Of a stretch of 37,759 bases of DNA, positions 9,336 to 17,832 are shown in pieces. Position 1 is the stretch's first letter. Each line of letters begins with the position of its first letter. The DNA comes from Mitsuaria sp. GD03876 (GTDB lineage: Bacteria > Pseudomonadota > Gammaproteobacteria > Burkholderiales > Burkholderiaceae_C), in assembly GCF_029840635.1 (NCBI RefSeq), contig NZ_JAOCCU010000058.1, positions 1 through 37,759 on the forward strand, written 5' to 3'. Under the pieces are notes generated by a model. It was not told the DNA's origin. It did no database searches and saw only the letters and a list, made by a program, of their open reading frames with translations. Made by a program: the position numbers and the translations under genes.

Positions 9336-10490
9336 ATGTCCCCCATCCCTGCCATCCCGTCCCGCTCGACAACGCGAGACCGTCTCGCCCTGATCCTGGC
9401 GATCGGAGCGCTCGGGCTGATGCCCGGTGTCCCGCGGGCACAGAACTGCGACGTGCTTGGCGGAGGTGCCGGCTACGACGCCATGCTGCTGTCCGAGGGG
9501 GTGCCGGGCCATGTCGTCGCCACCGACTTCGCGACCCTGAAATCCGCCGTCGACAACGGCGCACGCGCGGTGTTCGTGCCGGGCAGCGCGACCATCGAGC
9601 TGCCCAACCAGTCCTCCGCGCTGCGCATCCGCGCCGGCCAGACCGTGTTCAGCGACCGTGGCCGCGACGGCAGCCCGGGCGGCCTGTTGCACGTCAAATG
9701 GGCAGACAACACCGCGCGCAACTACCCGGTCATCGTGGTCGAGAGCGGCTCCCGCATCACCGGACTGCGGATCGAGGGGCCATCGGGCGAAGCGACGGCG
9801 GCGAATCGGACCATCGGCATCCAGTTGCTCCCGGGCACGCAAGGCGTGGTCATCGACAACAACGAGCTCTACCGCTGGCCGTGGGCGGCCGTCAGCGTGA
9901 AGCAATCGGTCGACAACCGAATCCACCACAACTACATCCACGACAACCTTCGCTCGCAACTCGGCTACGGCGTGGTGATCCAGAACGGGCACGCGGACGC
10001 CGACATCCATTGCAACGTCTTCAATGCCAACCGGCACGCCATCGCCGGCAGCGGCGAGCCGGGAGAACGCTACCGGGCTCGCGACAACCTGGTGCTCAAC
10101 GGCGGCGGCCGGGGCGCCTATCACCAGTTCGACATGCATGCGGGCTCGACGGGAGCCGGAGGACAGTCCGTCCACATCACGGGCAATGTTTTCGACTACG
10201 GCCGCTTCGGCACGTCGAACCGGTCCAGCGTCGTGATCCGCAGCGTCCCGTCCGAGGGTCCGATCACCGTCGCGGACAACCTCTTCACCCAGGGCTGGGT
10301 GGTAGGTTCTCAAACGGCCGTCTCCGGCGTGGCGAATGCGGTCCCCGCCGCGGACGGCATCCATCGGCTGAACCGCTTCTGGGTACCGGCGATCTACAGC
10401 AACCACCCGAGGGGCGAATGCCGCCTGACGATCGCGGACAGGACGACCCGAGCGAACTGCCGGGCGGTGGGCCTGGCCGAACTCCCCTGA
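9336..10490 (+). CDS. Secreted right-handed parallel beta-helix protein
   Basis: A 384-residue exported protein. Residues 1-35 form a Sec signal peptide with a hydrophobic stretch LALILAIGALGL and probable cleavage after PRA (A35-Q36). The mature part is a ladder of short Asn/Gly/Val-rich strands, such as VVIDNNELY, NRIHHNYIHDN and VHITGNVFDYG, typical of pectate-lyase-like or NosD-like parallel beta-helices. I cannot assign a substrate and see no complete catalytic signature. The start at 9336 has AAGGCG upstream. Its stop is only 5 bp from that of the convergent permease. Codon choice looks somewhat less extreme in third-position GC than its neighbours, so horizontal acquisition is possible but untested. 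Confidence 0.85.
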   Translation: MSPIPAIPSRSTTRDRLALILAIGALGLMPGVPRAQNCDVLGGGAGYDAMLLSEGVPGHVVATDFATLKSAVDNGARAVFVPGSATIELPNQSSALRIRAGQTVFSDRGRDGSPGGLLHVKWADNTARNYPVIVVESGSRITGLRIEGPSGEATAANRTIGIQLLPGTQGVVIDNNELYRWPWAAVSVKQSVDNRIHHNYIHDNLRSQLGYGVVIQNGHADADIHCNVFNANRHAIAGSGEPGERYRARDNLVLNGGGRGAYHQFDMHAGSTGAGGQSVHITGNVFDYGRFGTSNRSSVVIRSVPSEGPITVADNLFTQGWVVGSQTAVSGVANAVPAADGIHRLNRFWVPAIYSNHPRGECRLTIADRTTRANCRAVGLAELP

Positions 10491-10495
10491 GCCGC

Positions 10496-13096
10496 TCAGT
10501 TCGTGTCCGCTTCGCGCAGCGTCTGCACCACCGGGCGCTGCAGCACGCCGCGCAGCGCCCACCAGCCCGCGAGCTGCGCCAGCACGGCGCCGCCGATCGT
10601 CGTGCCGATCAGCACGCCGGGCTTGAACTGCCATTCGAAGTCGAACGCGTAATGCGTCAGCGCCCAGCCCAGCGCCTGCGCGGCCGCGCCGGCCAGCAGC
10701 CCCGCCAGCGCGCCCAGCCCGAGCAGCTCGGCGCGCTGCACCGCGGCCATCAGCGCGCTGGACGCGCCGAAGGCCCGCATCAGCGCGAACTCCCGCGTGC
10801 GCGCGTCGCGTGAACCCACCGCCGCCACCAGCAGCACGACCACGCCCAGCGCCAGCGCCACCGCGAACAGCAGCTGCACGGCCATGATCACCTGCTCCAG
10901 CACCTGCTGGACCTGCTTGAGCTCGGCAGAGACATCGATCAGCGTCAGGTTGGGGAACTCGTTGACCAGCTTGCGGTCCAGGCCCGCGGCGGCGCCCTCG
11001 CCCTCGGGCGAGCGGTAGGCGGAGATGTAGCTGACCGGCAGCTCCGGCATCGACGCGCGCGGGTACAGCACGAAGAAGTTGACCCGCATCGAGCCCCAGT
11101 CGACCTTGCGCAGCGAGGTGATCTTCGACTCCACCAGCACGCCGGCGATGTCGAAACGCAGCGAGTCGCCGAGCTTGAGCCCGAGCTGGTCGGCCAGGCC
11201 CTGCTCGACGCTGACGCCGTCCTTCTCCTCCGGCGTCCATGTGCCGCCGGAGACCTGGTTGTGCGTCGGCAGTTCGCCGCTGTGGCTGAGGTTGAACTCG
11301 CGCTCGACCAGGCGCTGCGCGCGCTCCTCGGTGAAGCGGCTGGCGCGCACCGCCTCGCCGTTGATCGCGATCAGCCGGCCGCGGATCATCGGATACCAGT
11401 CGTAGTCCTTGACGCCGGCCTTGTCCAGGTCCGCGCGGAAGCCCGCGCCCTGCTCCGGCTGGATGTTGATGACGAAGCGGTCCGGCGCATTGGCCGGCGT
11501 CGCGGCGCGCCAGCTCTCGATCAGGTCGGTGCGCATCAGCACCAGCAGCGCCAGCGCGAGCAGTCCCAGCGACAACGAGCCCACCTGCAGCACCGCGAAC
11601 GCGGGCCGGGCGGCGACCTGGCGCGTGGCCAGCAGCAGCCAGCGCGGCGCGCCGGACTGCGGCACCAGCCGCCGCAGCGCGAGCACCGCGCCGTACGCGA
11701 GCAGCGCGAACACCCCCAGCGCGACCGCGAAGCCGCCGGTCGCCACCAGGCCCAGCCGCCAGTCGGCCGACAGCGCGGTCAGCACCGCGGCGAAACCCGC
11801 GACGCCGGCGACCAGCACCGCGATCGAACCCATCTTCGGCCGGCCCAGTTCGCGGCGGATCACCCGCAGCGGCGGCACCGCGGCCAGCTGCAGCACCGGC
11901 GGCAGGCCGAAGCCCAGCAGCAGGCTCATGCCCATGCCCAGGCCCAGCAGCACCGGCCAGATGCCGGGCGCCGGCAGGTTGACCTCGATCAGCCCGGCCA
12001 GCAACGCGATGAAGCCGTAATGCAGCAGGAAACCGAGCAGCACGCCGATCGCGCTGGCGACGAAACCGACGGTGGCGAACTCCAGCGTGAACACCCAGGT
12101 CAGGCGCCGCTGCGGCTGGCCGAGCACGCGCAGCATCGCGCAGTCGTCGAGATGGCGGTTGGCGAACTCGCGCGCCGCCAGCGCCACGGCGATCGCCGCC
12201 AGCAACGCGGCCAGCAGCGCGACCAGGTTGAGGAACTTGGTCGCGCGGTCCAGCGTCTGGCGCATCTCGGGCCGGCCGGTCTCCAGCGACTCCAGCCGCA
12301 CGCCGCGCCAGTTGGCGTCCTTCATCTGCTGGCGCGCGCGGGCGTTGAACTGCTGCACCGCCGTCTCCTGGCCGATCACCGCGAAGCGGTAGGTGATGCG
12401 GCTGGCCGGCTGGATCAGCGCGGTGGCGGCGATGTCCGACTGCGCCAGCATCACGCGCGGCGCGAAGTTCAGGAAACCGGCGCCGCGGTCGGGTTCGTTG
12501 GCGATCTCGCCGGCGATCTTCAGCGTCGCGTCGCCCAGCAGCAGCGGATCGCCGACCTTGAGCCCCAGCGCGCTGAGCACGCCCGCGTCGACCCAGACCG
12601 TGCCCGGCGCCGGCGCGCCGACCTGGCGGCCGTCCTTCAGCGACAGCGCGCCGCGCAGCGGATAGGTGGTGCCCACGGCCTTCACCGCGACCAGCCGGCT
12701 GCCGCCGCCCTGGTCCTCGTTGGCGCGCGCCATGCTGGGGAAGTTCAGCGTGTCGACGGTGCGCAGGTTCAGCTGCGTCGCGAGTTCGCGCACCGGCGCG
12801 GGCGTCGGCTGGTCGCTGGCGACGACGGCGTCGCCGCCGAGCAACTGCGCCGCGTCGCGCCGCAGGCCCTGGTCCAGCCGGTCCGACAGGAAGGCCACCG
12901 CGCACACCGCCGCCACCGCCAGCATCAAGGCCAGGATCAGCAGGTGGAGTTCGCCGGCACGGGCGTCCCGCCAGGTCTGCAAAGCCATCTGCCGCCACAA
13001 CGACGGTGGACGGCGCATGGCGGAGGGATCGGAAGCCGGTCGGGCCGTGGAACCGCCGGCGGAGGCCGCGGGCGAGGAGGACGGGTGCGCGCTCAT
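10496..13096 (-). CDS. FtsX-like ABC transporter permease, YbbP family
   Basis: An inner-membrane protein of about 866 residues with the layout of YbbP (about 800 residues): one N-terminal transmembrane helix (HLLILALMLAVAAVCAVAFL), a large periplasmic domain, a central block of helices, a second periplasmic domain and three C-terminal helices. YbbP partners with the ATPase YbbA in E. coli; such permeases are thought to do mechanical work or lipid/lipoprotein export rather than classical import. No ATPase gene adjoins it here, so its motor must be encoded elsewhere. The start is uncertain. The ATG at 13096 gives a low-complexity Ser/Ala/Pro head; a later ATG at 13018 begins MRRPPSLWRQM just before the first helix. 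Neither has a good ribosome site. Confidence 0.86.
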   Translation of the reverse strand: MSAHPSSSPAASAGGSTARPASDPSAMRRPPSLWRQMALQTWRDARAGELHLLILALMLAVAAVCAVAFLSDRLDQGLRRDAAQLLGGDAVVASDQPTPAPVRELATQLNLRTVDTLNFPSMARANEDQGGGSRLVAVKAVGTTYPLRGALSLKDGRQVGAPAPGTVWVDAGVLSALGLKVGDPLLLGDATLKIAGEIANEPDRGAGFLNFAPRVMLAQSDIAATALIQPASRITYRFAVIGQETAVQQFNARARQQMKDANWRGVRLESLETGRPEMRQTLDRATKFLNLVALLAALLAAIAVALAAREFANRHLDDCAMLRVLGQPQRRLTWVFTLEFATVGFVASAIGVLLGFLLHYGFIALLAGLIEVNLPAPGIWPVLLGLGMGMSLLLGFGLPPVLQLAAVPPLRVIRRELGRPKMGSIAVLVAGVAGFAAVLTALSADWRLGLVATGGFAVALGVFALLAYGAVLALRRLVPQSGAPRWLLLATRQVAARPAFAVLQVGSLSLGLLALALLVLMRTDLIESWRAATPANAPDRFVINIQPEQGAGFRADLDKAGVKDYDWYPMIRGRLIAINGEAVRASRFTEERAQRLVEREFNLSHSGELPTHNQVSGGTWTPEEKDGVSVEQGLADQLGLKLGDSLRFDIAGVLVESKITSLRKVDWGSMRVNFFVLYPRASMPELPVSYISAYRSPEGEGAAAGLDRKLVNEFPNLTLIDVSAELKQVQQVLEQVIMAVQLLFAVALALGVVVLLVAAVGSRDARTREFALMRAFGASSALMAAVQRAELLGLGALAGLLAGAAAQALGWALTHYAFDFEWQFKPGVLIGTTIGGAVLAQLAGWWALRGVLQRPVVQTLREADTN

Positions 13097-13158
13097 GCGC
13101 GGACTGTAGCGAACCGCATGCCCGCGCGCTGGGCTCGGGTCGTGGCCATGCAATCGGC

Positions 13159-13187
13159 TTGAACAGTCCGTGCAACCGGTTTAGACG
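13159..13187 (+). promoter_or_regulatory. Candidate promoter of the ygiD-like gene
   Basis: TTGAAC at 13159-13164 and TAGACG at 13182-13187 are separated by 17 bp, and the proposed start codon is 34 bp downstream. The -35 box is reasonable and the -10 box weak, so this is only a candidate within the 124-bp divergent region. Confidence 0.3.
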
Positions 13188-13220
13188 ATGCGCCGGCGGG
13201 CCGGGCGTTCAATCGTCGGC

Positions 13221-14084
13221 ATGAACAAGCCCTTCCCTCCCCTGTTCGTGTCGCACGGCTCCCCGATGATCGCGCTGGAGCCCGGCGAGGCCGGCGCCTT
13301 CATGCGCCGCCTCGGCCGGGCGCTGGACGCCAGCCTGGGCCGGCCGAAGGCGGTGCTGGCGGTATCCGCGCACACGACCGCCCGCGAGGCGGTGCTGCTG
13401 GGCGCCGACCGCCACGAGGCGGTGTACGACTTCGGCGGTTTCCCGCCCGCGCTGTACGAGCTGCGTTACGACGCGCCCGGCGATCGCGCGCTGGCGGCCG
13501 AGATCGGCCGGCGGCTCGGCCTGCCGGTGTTCGACCACGCCGGGCTGGACCACGGCATCTGGACCGCGCTGCGCTACCTGTACCCCGACGCGGACGTGCC
13601 GGTGATCCCGCTGACGCTGCCGCCGCACGTGCCGCCGGCCGACCTGCTGGCCCTGGGCGAGCGCCTGGCCGCCTTGGCCAGCGACGGCGTGCTGATCCTG
13701 GGCACCGGCAGCATCACGCACAACCTGCGGCTGCTGATGCGCCCCGACGCGAGCGGGCGCCGACCGGCCGAGGACGCGCCCGAGAGCGCCGAATCGGCGG
13801 CGTTCCGCGACTGGTTCGCGCGACGGTCCGCCGCGCGCGACTGGGCCGCGCTGACCGACTACCGCGCGCAGGCTCCCCATGCCGTGCTGATGCACCCGAC
13901 CGACGAGCACCTGCTGCCCTGGTACGTCGCCGCCGGCGCCGGCGGCCGGGACGCGTCGCCGCTGCGGCTGCACGACGGCGTCACCTTCGCCAGCCTGGGC
14001 ATGGACGCCTACGCGTTCGGCGCCGGGGCGCCCGCCCTGGCGCGCGCGCTGGACGCCGTCGAACGGGATCCCGCGATCGCCTGA
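13221..14084 (+). CDS. ygiD: Class III extradiol ring-cleavage dioxygenase, YgiD/DODA type
   Basis: A 287-residue member of the LigB-like extradiol dioxygenase superfamily related to E. coli YgiD, a 4,5-DOPA dioxygenase. The metal-ligand and active-site histidine segments are present in order: FVSHGSPM, SAHTT, HAGLDHGIWTALRYLYP, GTGSITHNL and HPTDEHLLPWYVA. The physiological substrate in bacteria is uncertain; these enzymes may act on various catechols. I chose the ATG at 13221 because the product then begins close to the conserved PPLFVSHG motif; an ATG at 13188 would add an Arg-rich head. It is divergent from the permease gene and followed after 72 bp by an unrecognised gene on the same strand. 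Confidence 0.9.
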   Translation: MNKPFPPLFVSHGSPMIALEPGEAGAFMRRLGRALDASLGRPKAVLAVSAHTTAREAVLLGADRHEAVYDFGGFPPALYELRYDAPGDRALAAEIGRRLGLPVFDHAGLDHGIWTALRYLYPDADVPVIPLTLPPHVPPADLLALGERLAALASDGVLILGTGSITHNLRLLMRPDASGRRPAEDAPESAESAAFRDWFARRSAARDWAALTDYRAQAPHAVLMHPTDEHLLPWYVAAGAGGRDASPLRLHDGVTFASLGMDAYAFGAGAPALARALDAVERDPAIA

Positions 14085-14156
14085 TCAGGCCGCGCCGGAT
14101 CGAACCCGGAGGCGACGGCGGCGGACCAACGCCGCTTCGCTTTTCGGGACCCCAGG

Positions 14157-15404
14157 ATGTTCGGCAGTTTTCTCGACGGCATTCCCGGCTGGGAAGGCAC
14201 CGCCGGCGCGGACCTCGCCGCCTTCGCCGAGGATGCCGACCTGCCCCAGGAGGACGAACCGGCGCGCGGCCTGGGCCCGTCCTGCCTGCGGGCGCTGCCG
14301 CCGCCCGAGGACGCGCGGCTCGCCCTGATCGCCCGGCGGACTCCCGGCGGCGCGCCCTGGGACTGCTATCCGTTCACGACGCTGCCGCCCTCCGCGCTCA
14401 CGGCGGCCTGGCACCGCAGCGACGGCCCGATGCGGTCGTCCGGCCAGGATCCGGACATCACCGGCCTGGCGGGGCGCCTCGCGCAGGACGCGCTCGAGAC
14501 GCTCGACATCCAGGACACGCTGACCGTCGCGCTGATCTGGTCCTGGAGCATCCGCCCGCCGTGCGCGATGACGCTGCGCCTGGGCACCGCGACCTGGCAG
14601 TTCGGCGCCGACGACCTGGTGCCGACCTTCACGATCGAGCACCTCCCGGCCACGCCGGGTCAGCCGCCCTGGCGGCTCACCGCCACGGTGCCCGCGCCGG
14701 GCTGGTCGCGGTCCTGCCCGGACCTGATCGCCGCGCTGGCCGCCATCGACGCGGCCGGCCACCCGCCGGACGTGCCGCCCATCGACCGCCCGCGCCAGGG
14801 ACTCGCCCTGCCCGAGCGGCTGCGCGCCATGCTGCGGCGATTCGTGCTGGAACGTCCCGGGCTGCTCGCGCAACTGCGCGCCTGTCTCAATCGGCCGGAC
14901 CGGTGGGCGCGGCAGCTGTCGCCGGCGCGATGCCGTCGGCTGTTCGAGGCCGATGGCCGGCTGTCGCTGCGGGGCCGCCAGTGGCTGACCGGCGGCGGCC
15001 GCCCGCCTTCGATCGCGGATTTGCTGCGGCTGGACTCGCAGCGCGCGCATGCCGGCGGCCTGCGCCTGCGATGCCTGTTCGCCGAGGGCCTGGACATCGA
15101 GATCACCGACGTCCTGTACGGCCCGGTGGGGCTGACGCCGGAGGGCCGCCGGTTCGTCGGCCGGTGGTGCCCGCCGGCCCTGTGCGATCACGGTTTTCCC
15201 CGGACCCGCGCGGCCGCCAGCCTGTTGGCGGAGCTGCCGGCGCTGCTGCGCGCGGAAGGATCGACCGCCGGGATCGCCAGCCGCTACGGCCTGAGCGACC
15301 GCCAGACCGACTTCCTGGGCGGTCTCTCCGCGCGGCGCGTGCTCGGCGGCGCCGGCGTCACAGGAAGATCGCCGCCAGGATCCCCAGGATCAGCGCCCAC
15401 TTGA
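14157..15404 (+). CDS. Uncharacterised 415-residue protein
   Basis: I do not recognise this protein. It has no signal peptide and no membrane helix. It is rich in Arg, Pro, Leu and Trp, and its central segment (about 215-280) is strongly basic and helical-looking. Four features support a real gene: strong third-position GC matching its neighbours, a start 72 bp after ygiD on the same strand, no overlap with any stronger gene for 1.2 kb, and filling of an otherwise empty interval. The last 47 bp overlap the end of the convergent hydroxylase gene (15358-15404), and the C-terminal tail is Ser/Gly/Pro-rich. The C-terminal segment DRQTDFLGGLSARRVLG vaguely recalls the end of some amidohydrolases, but nothing else supports that. 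Confidence 0.6.
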   Translation: MFGSFLDGIPGWEGTAGADLAAFAEDADLPQEDEPARGLGPSCLRALPPPEDARLALIARRTPGGAPWDCYPFTTLPPSALTAAWHRSDGPMRSSGQDPDITGLAGRLAQDALETLDIQDTLTVALIWSWSIRPPCAMTLRLGTATWQFGADDLVPTFTIEHLPATPGQPPWRLTATVPAPGWSRSCPDLIAALAAIDAAGHPPDVPPIDRPRQGLALPERLRAMLRRFVLERPGLLAQLRACLNRPDRWARQLSPARCRRLFEADGRLSLRGRQWLTGGGRPPSIADLLRLDSQRAHAGGLRLRCLFAEGLDIEITDVLYGPVGLTPEGRRFVGRWCPPALCDHGFPRTRAAASLLAELPALLRAEGSTAGIASRYGLSDRQTDFLGGLSARRVLGGAGVTGRSPPGSPGSAPT

Positions 15405-16275
15405 CCACGTAGTAGCCGGTGCGGGACTTCGCCTTGAACGCCTTGAAGAACAGGCGCACCTTGTAGGCGTGATAGAAGAACTTGTTGAGCCCGCCGATCG
15501 GCTCGCTCTCCAGGTTCTGCGTCGCCGCCGAGGTCATCACCAGCTTGCCGAACGCGCGGTTCAGCCAGCGGATCGGCGCGAAGTGGACCGGTCGTTCGAC
15601 GTCGCAGAACAGGATCACGCGCTGGTGCGAGGTGGTGTTCTCGGCGTAATGGATGAAGGTCTCGTCGAACATCACGTCCTCGCCGTCCTTCCAGTGGTAG
15701 CGCTGGCCGTCGACGTCGATGTAGCAGCCCGGGTCGTTCGGCGTGGTCAGGCCCAGGTGGTAGCGCAGCGAGCCGGCGTACGGGTCGCGGTGGCGCACCA
15801 GCTTCGCGCCCGGAGGCAGCGACGCGAACATCGCCGCCTTCACGCCGGGGATCTGCCGCAGCAGCTCGACCGTCTTCGGGCACAGCGCGTTGGCCGAGTC
15901 CATGTCCCGGTCGTACCACTTCAGGTAGAAGCGCTTCCAGCCGGTGCGGAAGAACGAGTTGAAGCCGATGTCGTTGTAGCCGGACGCGGCCTTGATGTAG
16001 CCCTCGTCGTTGAGCTTGAGCGCCTCGTCGCGGATCACCTGCCAGTTGTCGCGCAGCAGCGCGAGCTCGGGGAACTCCGACGTCTTCAGGTAGGCGGTGG
16101 CCGGGGCGCGGGAGAACAGGTACATCACCGCGTTGATCGGCGAGATCAGCACCGTGAAGTCCGTCAGCGCGCGGGCCAGCTTGAAGCGGACGCGGCCGCG
16201 GAAATGGGCATACAGCGCCGAGGCGATGAAGATCGCCAGCACCCAGTAACGCGTGGGCGGCAGCCAGTCGGCCAT
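15358..16275 (-). CDS. lpxO: LpxO-like aspartyl/asparaginyl beta-hydroxylase family dioxygenase
   Basis: A 305-residue Fe(II)/2-oxoglutarate dioxygenase of the aspartyl/asparaginyl beta-hydroxylase family, most like LpxO, which 2-hydroxylates a secondary acyl chain of lipid A at the inner membrane. The iron ligands H162-R-D164 and H209, with R219 for 2-oxoglutarate, are in RHRDPYAGSLRYHLGL and FIHYAENTTSHQRVILFCD. Hydrophobic segments at residues 9-22 and about 288-305 indicate membrane attachment at both ends, as in LpxO. The ATG at 16275 has an AGGGAG site. It lies 30 bp after an MFS gene on the same strand, so the two may be co-transcribed. The substrate is inferred from family resemblance; a peptide or other lipid substrate is not excluded. 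Confidence 0.82.
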   Translation of the reverse strand: MADWLPPTRYWVLAIFIASALYAHFRGRVRFKLARALTDFTVLISPINAVMYLFSRAPATAYLKTSEFPELALLRDNWQVIRDEALKLNDEGYIKAASGYNDIGFNSFFRTGWKRFYLKWYDRDMDSANALCPKTVELLRQIPGVKAAMFASLPPGAKLVRHRDPYAGSLRYHLGLTTPNDPGCYIDVDGQRYHWKDGEDVMFDETFIHYAENTTSHQRVILFCDVERPVHFAPIRWLNRAFGKLVMTSAATQNLESEPIGGLNKFFYHAYKVRLFFKAFKAKSRTGYYVVKWALILGILAAIFL

Positions 16276-16305
16276 GAGCGGGACTCCCTGAAGACGAAGG
16301 GCGGA

Positions 16306-17547
16306 TTATCGGCGATCGAACGCCAGCGACGCGGCCCAGAACACCAAGCCCCCGAACGCCAGGGCGACGCCCACCCAGCCGGTGGAGGTCCAGCCGTGGC
16401 CCGCGGCGATCGCCAGGCCGCCCAGCCAGGGGCCCAGCGCGTTGGCCGCGTTGAAGGCGGAATGGTTCAGCGCGGCGGCCAGCGTCTGCGCGTCGCCCGC
16501 CACGTCCATCAGCCGCGTCTGCAGCACCGCGCCGAGGCCGCCGCCGCAGCCGATCAGGAACACCACCGGCAGCAGCGTCCACAGGCTGCCCGCCGCGAAC
16601 GGATACAGCGCCAGCGACGCGGCGCTCCACAGCAGCAGCCCGCCCACGGTGGGCATCAGCGCGCGGTCCGCCGCCCAGGCCGAGACCAGCGTGCCCGCGG
16701 TCATGCCCATGCCGAACACGCTCAGCACGACCGGCAGCAGGCCGGGGCCGACGCGGGTGACCTCGAGCAGCGTCGAGCCCAGGTAGGTGTAGACGGCGAA
16801 CATGCCGCCGAAACCGATCGTCGCGATGCCCAGCGTCAACCAGACCTGCGCGCGGCCGAGCGCACCGAGTTCGCGCATCGCACTGGCGCCGGGCTGGACG
16901 CGGTCGCGCGGCGCGTGCAGCGCCACCAGCGCGGCGGTCAGCAGCGCCAGCAGTGTGACGACGCCGAAACCCCAGCGCCAGCCGGCCCACTGGCCCAGCG
17001 TGTTGGCCAGCGGCACGCCGACGATGGTGGCCACGGTCAGGCCCAGCATCATCAGGCTGACCGCCTGGGCGCGGCGCGCCGGCGCGACCAACGACGCGGC
17101 CACCAGCGCGCCCACGCCGAAATAGGCGCCATGGGGCAGCCCGCTGAGGAAGCGGAAAGCCAGCATCGCGTGGTAACCGGGCGCCAGCGCGCTCAGGCCG
17201 TTGCCGACGGCGAAGGCCAGCATCAGCCCGATCAGCAGCGTGCGCCGTGGCACGCGGGCGCCCAGCACCGCCAGCAGCGGCGCGCCGACGACCACGCCCA
17301 GCGCGTAGGCGCTGATCACGTGGCCGGCGGTGGGTGCGTCGATGCCGAGGTCGGGCGCGAAGAACGGCACCAGGCTCATCGCCGCGAACTCGGTCGTGCC
17401 GATCGCGAAGCCGCCGATCGCCAGCGCGAGCAGCGCCCAGCCGGCGTGGGTCGAGGCGGCGGGGTCGGCGGGGGAGGAATCGGAAGCGGAGGGCGAGGCG
17501 GTCGGGGAGGCGGCGGACATGTCGGACAGCTGAAAGGAAACGTTCAT
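16306..17547 (-). CDS. MFS transporter, DHA1 drug-efflux-like
   Basis: Inner-membrane proton-coupled exporter of about 413 residues with 12 predicted helices. The first helix carries the signature GGFAIGTTEFAAM, the loop between helices 2 and 3 has the motif A remnant GARVPRRTLL, and helix 5 contains GVPLANTLGQ; together these place it with AraJ/YdhP-type DHA1 exporters. Residues 1-34 are a Ser/Ala/Pro/Asp-rich head with little similarity value. The start at 17547 is uncertain because neither it nor an ATG at 17520 has a good ribosome site. It is followed after 30 bp by the LpxO-like gene. The substrate is unknown. A second transporter of the same class lies at 20102-21310. Confidence 0.88.
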   Translation of the reverse strand: MNVSFQLSDMSAASPTASPSASDSSPADPAASTHAGWALLALAIGGFAIGTTEFAAMSLVPFFAPDLGIDAPTAGHVISAYALGVVVGAPLLAVLGARVPRRTLLIGLMLAFAVGNGLSALAPGYHAMLAFRFLSGLPHGAYFGVGALVAASLVAPARRAQAVSLMMLGLTVATIVGVPLANTLGQWAGWRWGFGVVTLLALLTAALVALHAPRDRVQPGASAMRELGALGRAQVWLTLGIATIGFGGMFAVYTYLGSTLLEVTRVGPGLLPVVLSVFGMGMTAGTLVSAWAADRALMPTVGGLLLWSAASLALYPFAAGSLWTLLPVVFLIGCGGGLGAVLQTRLMDVAGDAQTLAAALNHSAFNAANALGPWLGGLAIAAGHGWTSTGWVGVALAFGGLVFWAASLAFDRR

Positions 17548-17608
17548 CGAACGTTCAGCATTGCAACATGAAGGCGATGACCGGATCGCGAAGGGGGTGA
17601 GGAATCAG

Positions 17609-17626
17609 GCCCCGCGAGGTCGGGGC
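17609..17626 (-). terminator. Possible terminator downstream of tRNA-Gly
   Basis: GCCCCG and CGGGGC form a 6-bp stem with a 6-nt loop about 23 bp downstream of the tRNA 3' end. It lacks a proper T-run, so it may only be a weak terminator. Confidence 0.3.
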
Positions 17627-17648
17627 GCGCACCGCCGGGAAGCGGTGG

Positions 17649-17723
17649 TGGAGCGGGCGAAGGGAGTCGAACCCTCGTCATTGGCTTGGGAAGCCAAGGT
17701 AATAGCCGTTATACGACGCCCGC
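17649..17723 (-). tRNA. tRNA-Gly, anticodon CCC
   Basis: A complete 75-nt tRNA is encoded on the minus strand. The 7-bp acceptor stem is GCGGGCG/CGCCCGC, the anticodon stem TTGGC/GCCAA closes the 7-nt loop TTCCCAA, and the T arm GAGGG-TTCGACT-CCCTT is canonical. The 3' CCA is encoded, with discriminator base T. Anticodon CCC reads GGG codons. The acceptor, T-arm and anticodon-loop sequences match the pattern of E. coli tRNA-Gly(CCC). It is a lone tRNA between an MFS gene and a PilZ gene. Confidence 0.95.
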
Positions 17724-17734
17724 GACGGGAGCGG

Positions 17735-17740
17735 ATTATG
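17735..17740 (-). promoter_or_regulatory. Candidate -10 box of the tRNA-Gly promoter
   Basis: CATAAT on the minus strand lies 11 bp before the first tRNA base, giving an expected transcription start about 5 bp upstream of the mature 5' end. No good -35 box is visible 17 bp further upstream. Confidence 0.35.
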
Positions 17741-17832
17741 GCCCAAGCGGCAGCGGTGCCGGATGAGCCGCGTCGGACGCGCTGCACGACGTGGGCGGGC
17801 CCCACCGGGCGATCGCGCGCGGGCGGCGCGGT

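Noticed and set aside
14157-15404. Amidohydrolase identity for the 415-residue protein
   Set aside because: Only the last few residues resemble an amidohydrolase end; no metal-binding HxH or other barrel motif is present.
17649-17723. tRNA-Gly as an integration site of a genomic island
   Set aside because: No integrase, no direct repeat of the tRNA 3' end and no foreign-looking gene block lie on either side.
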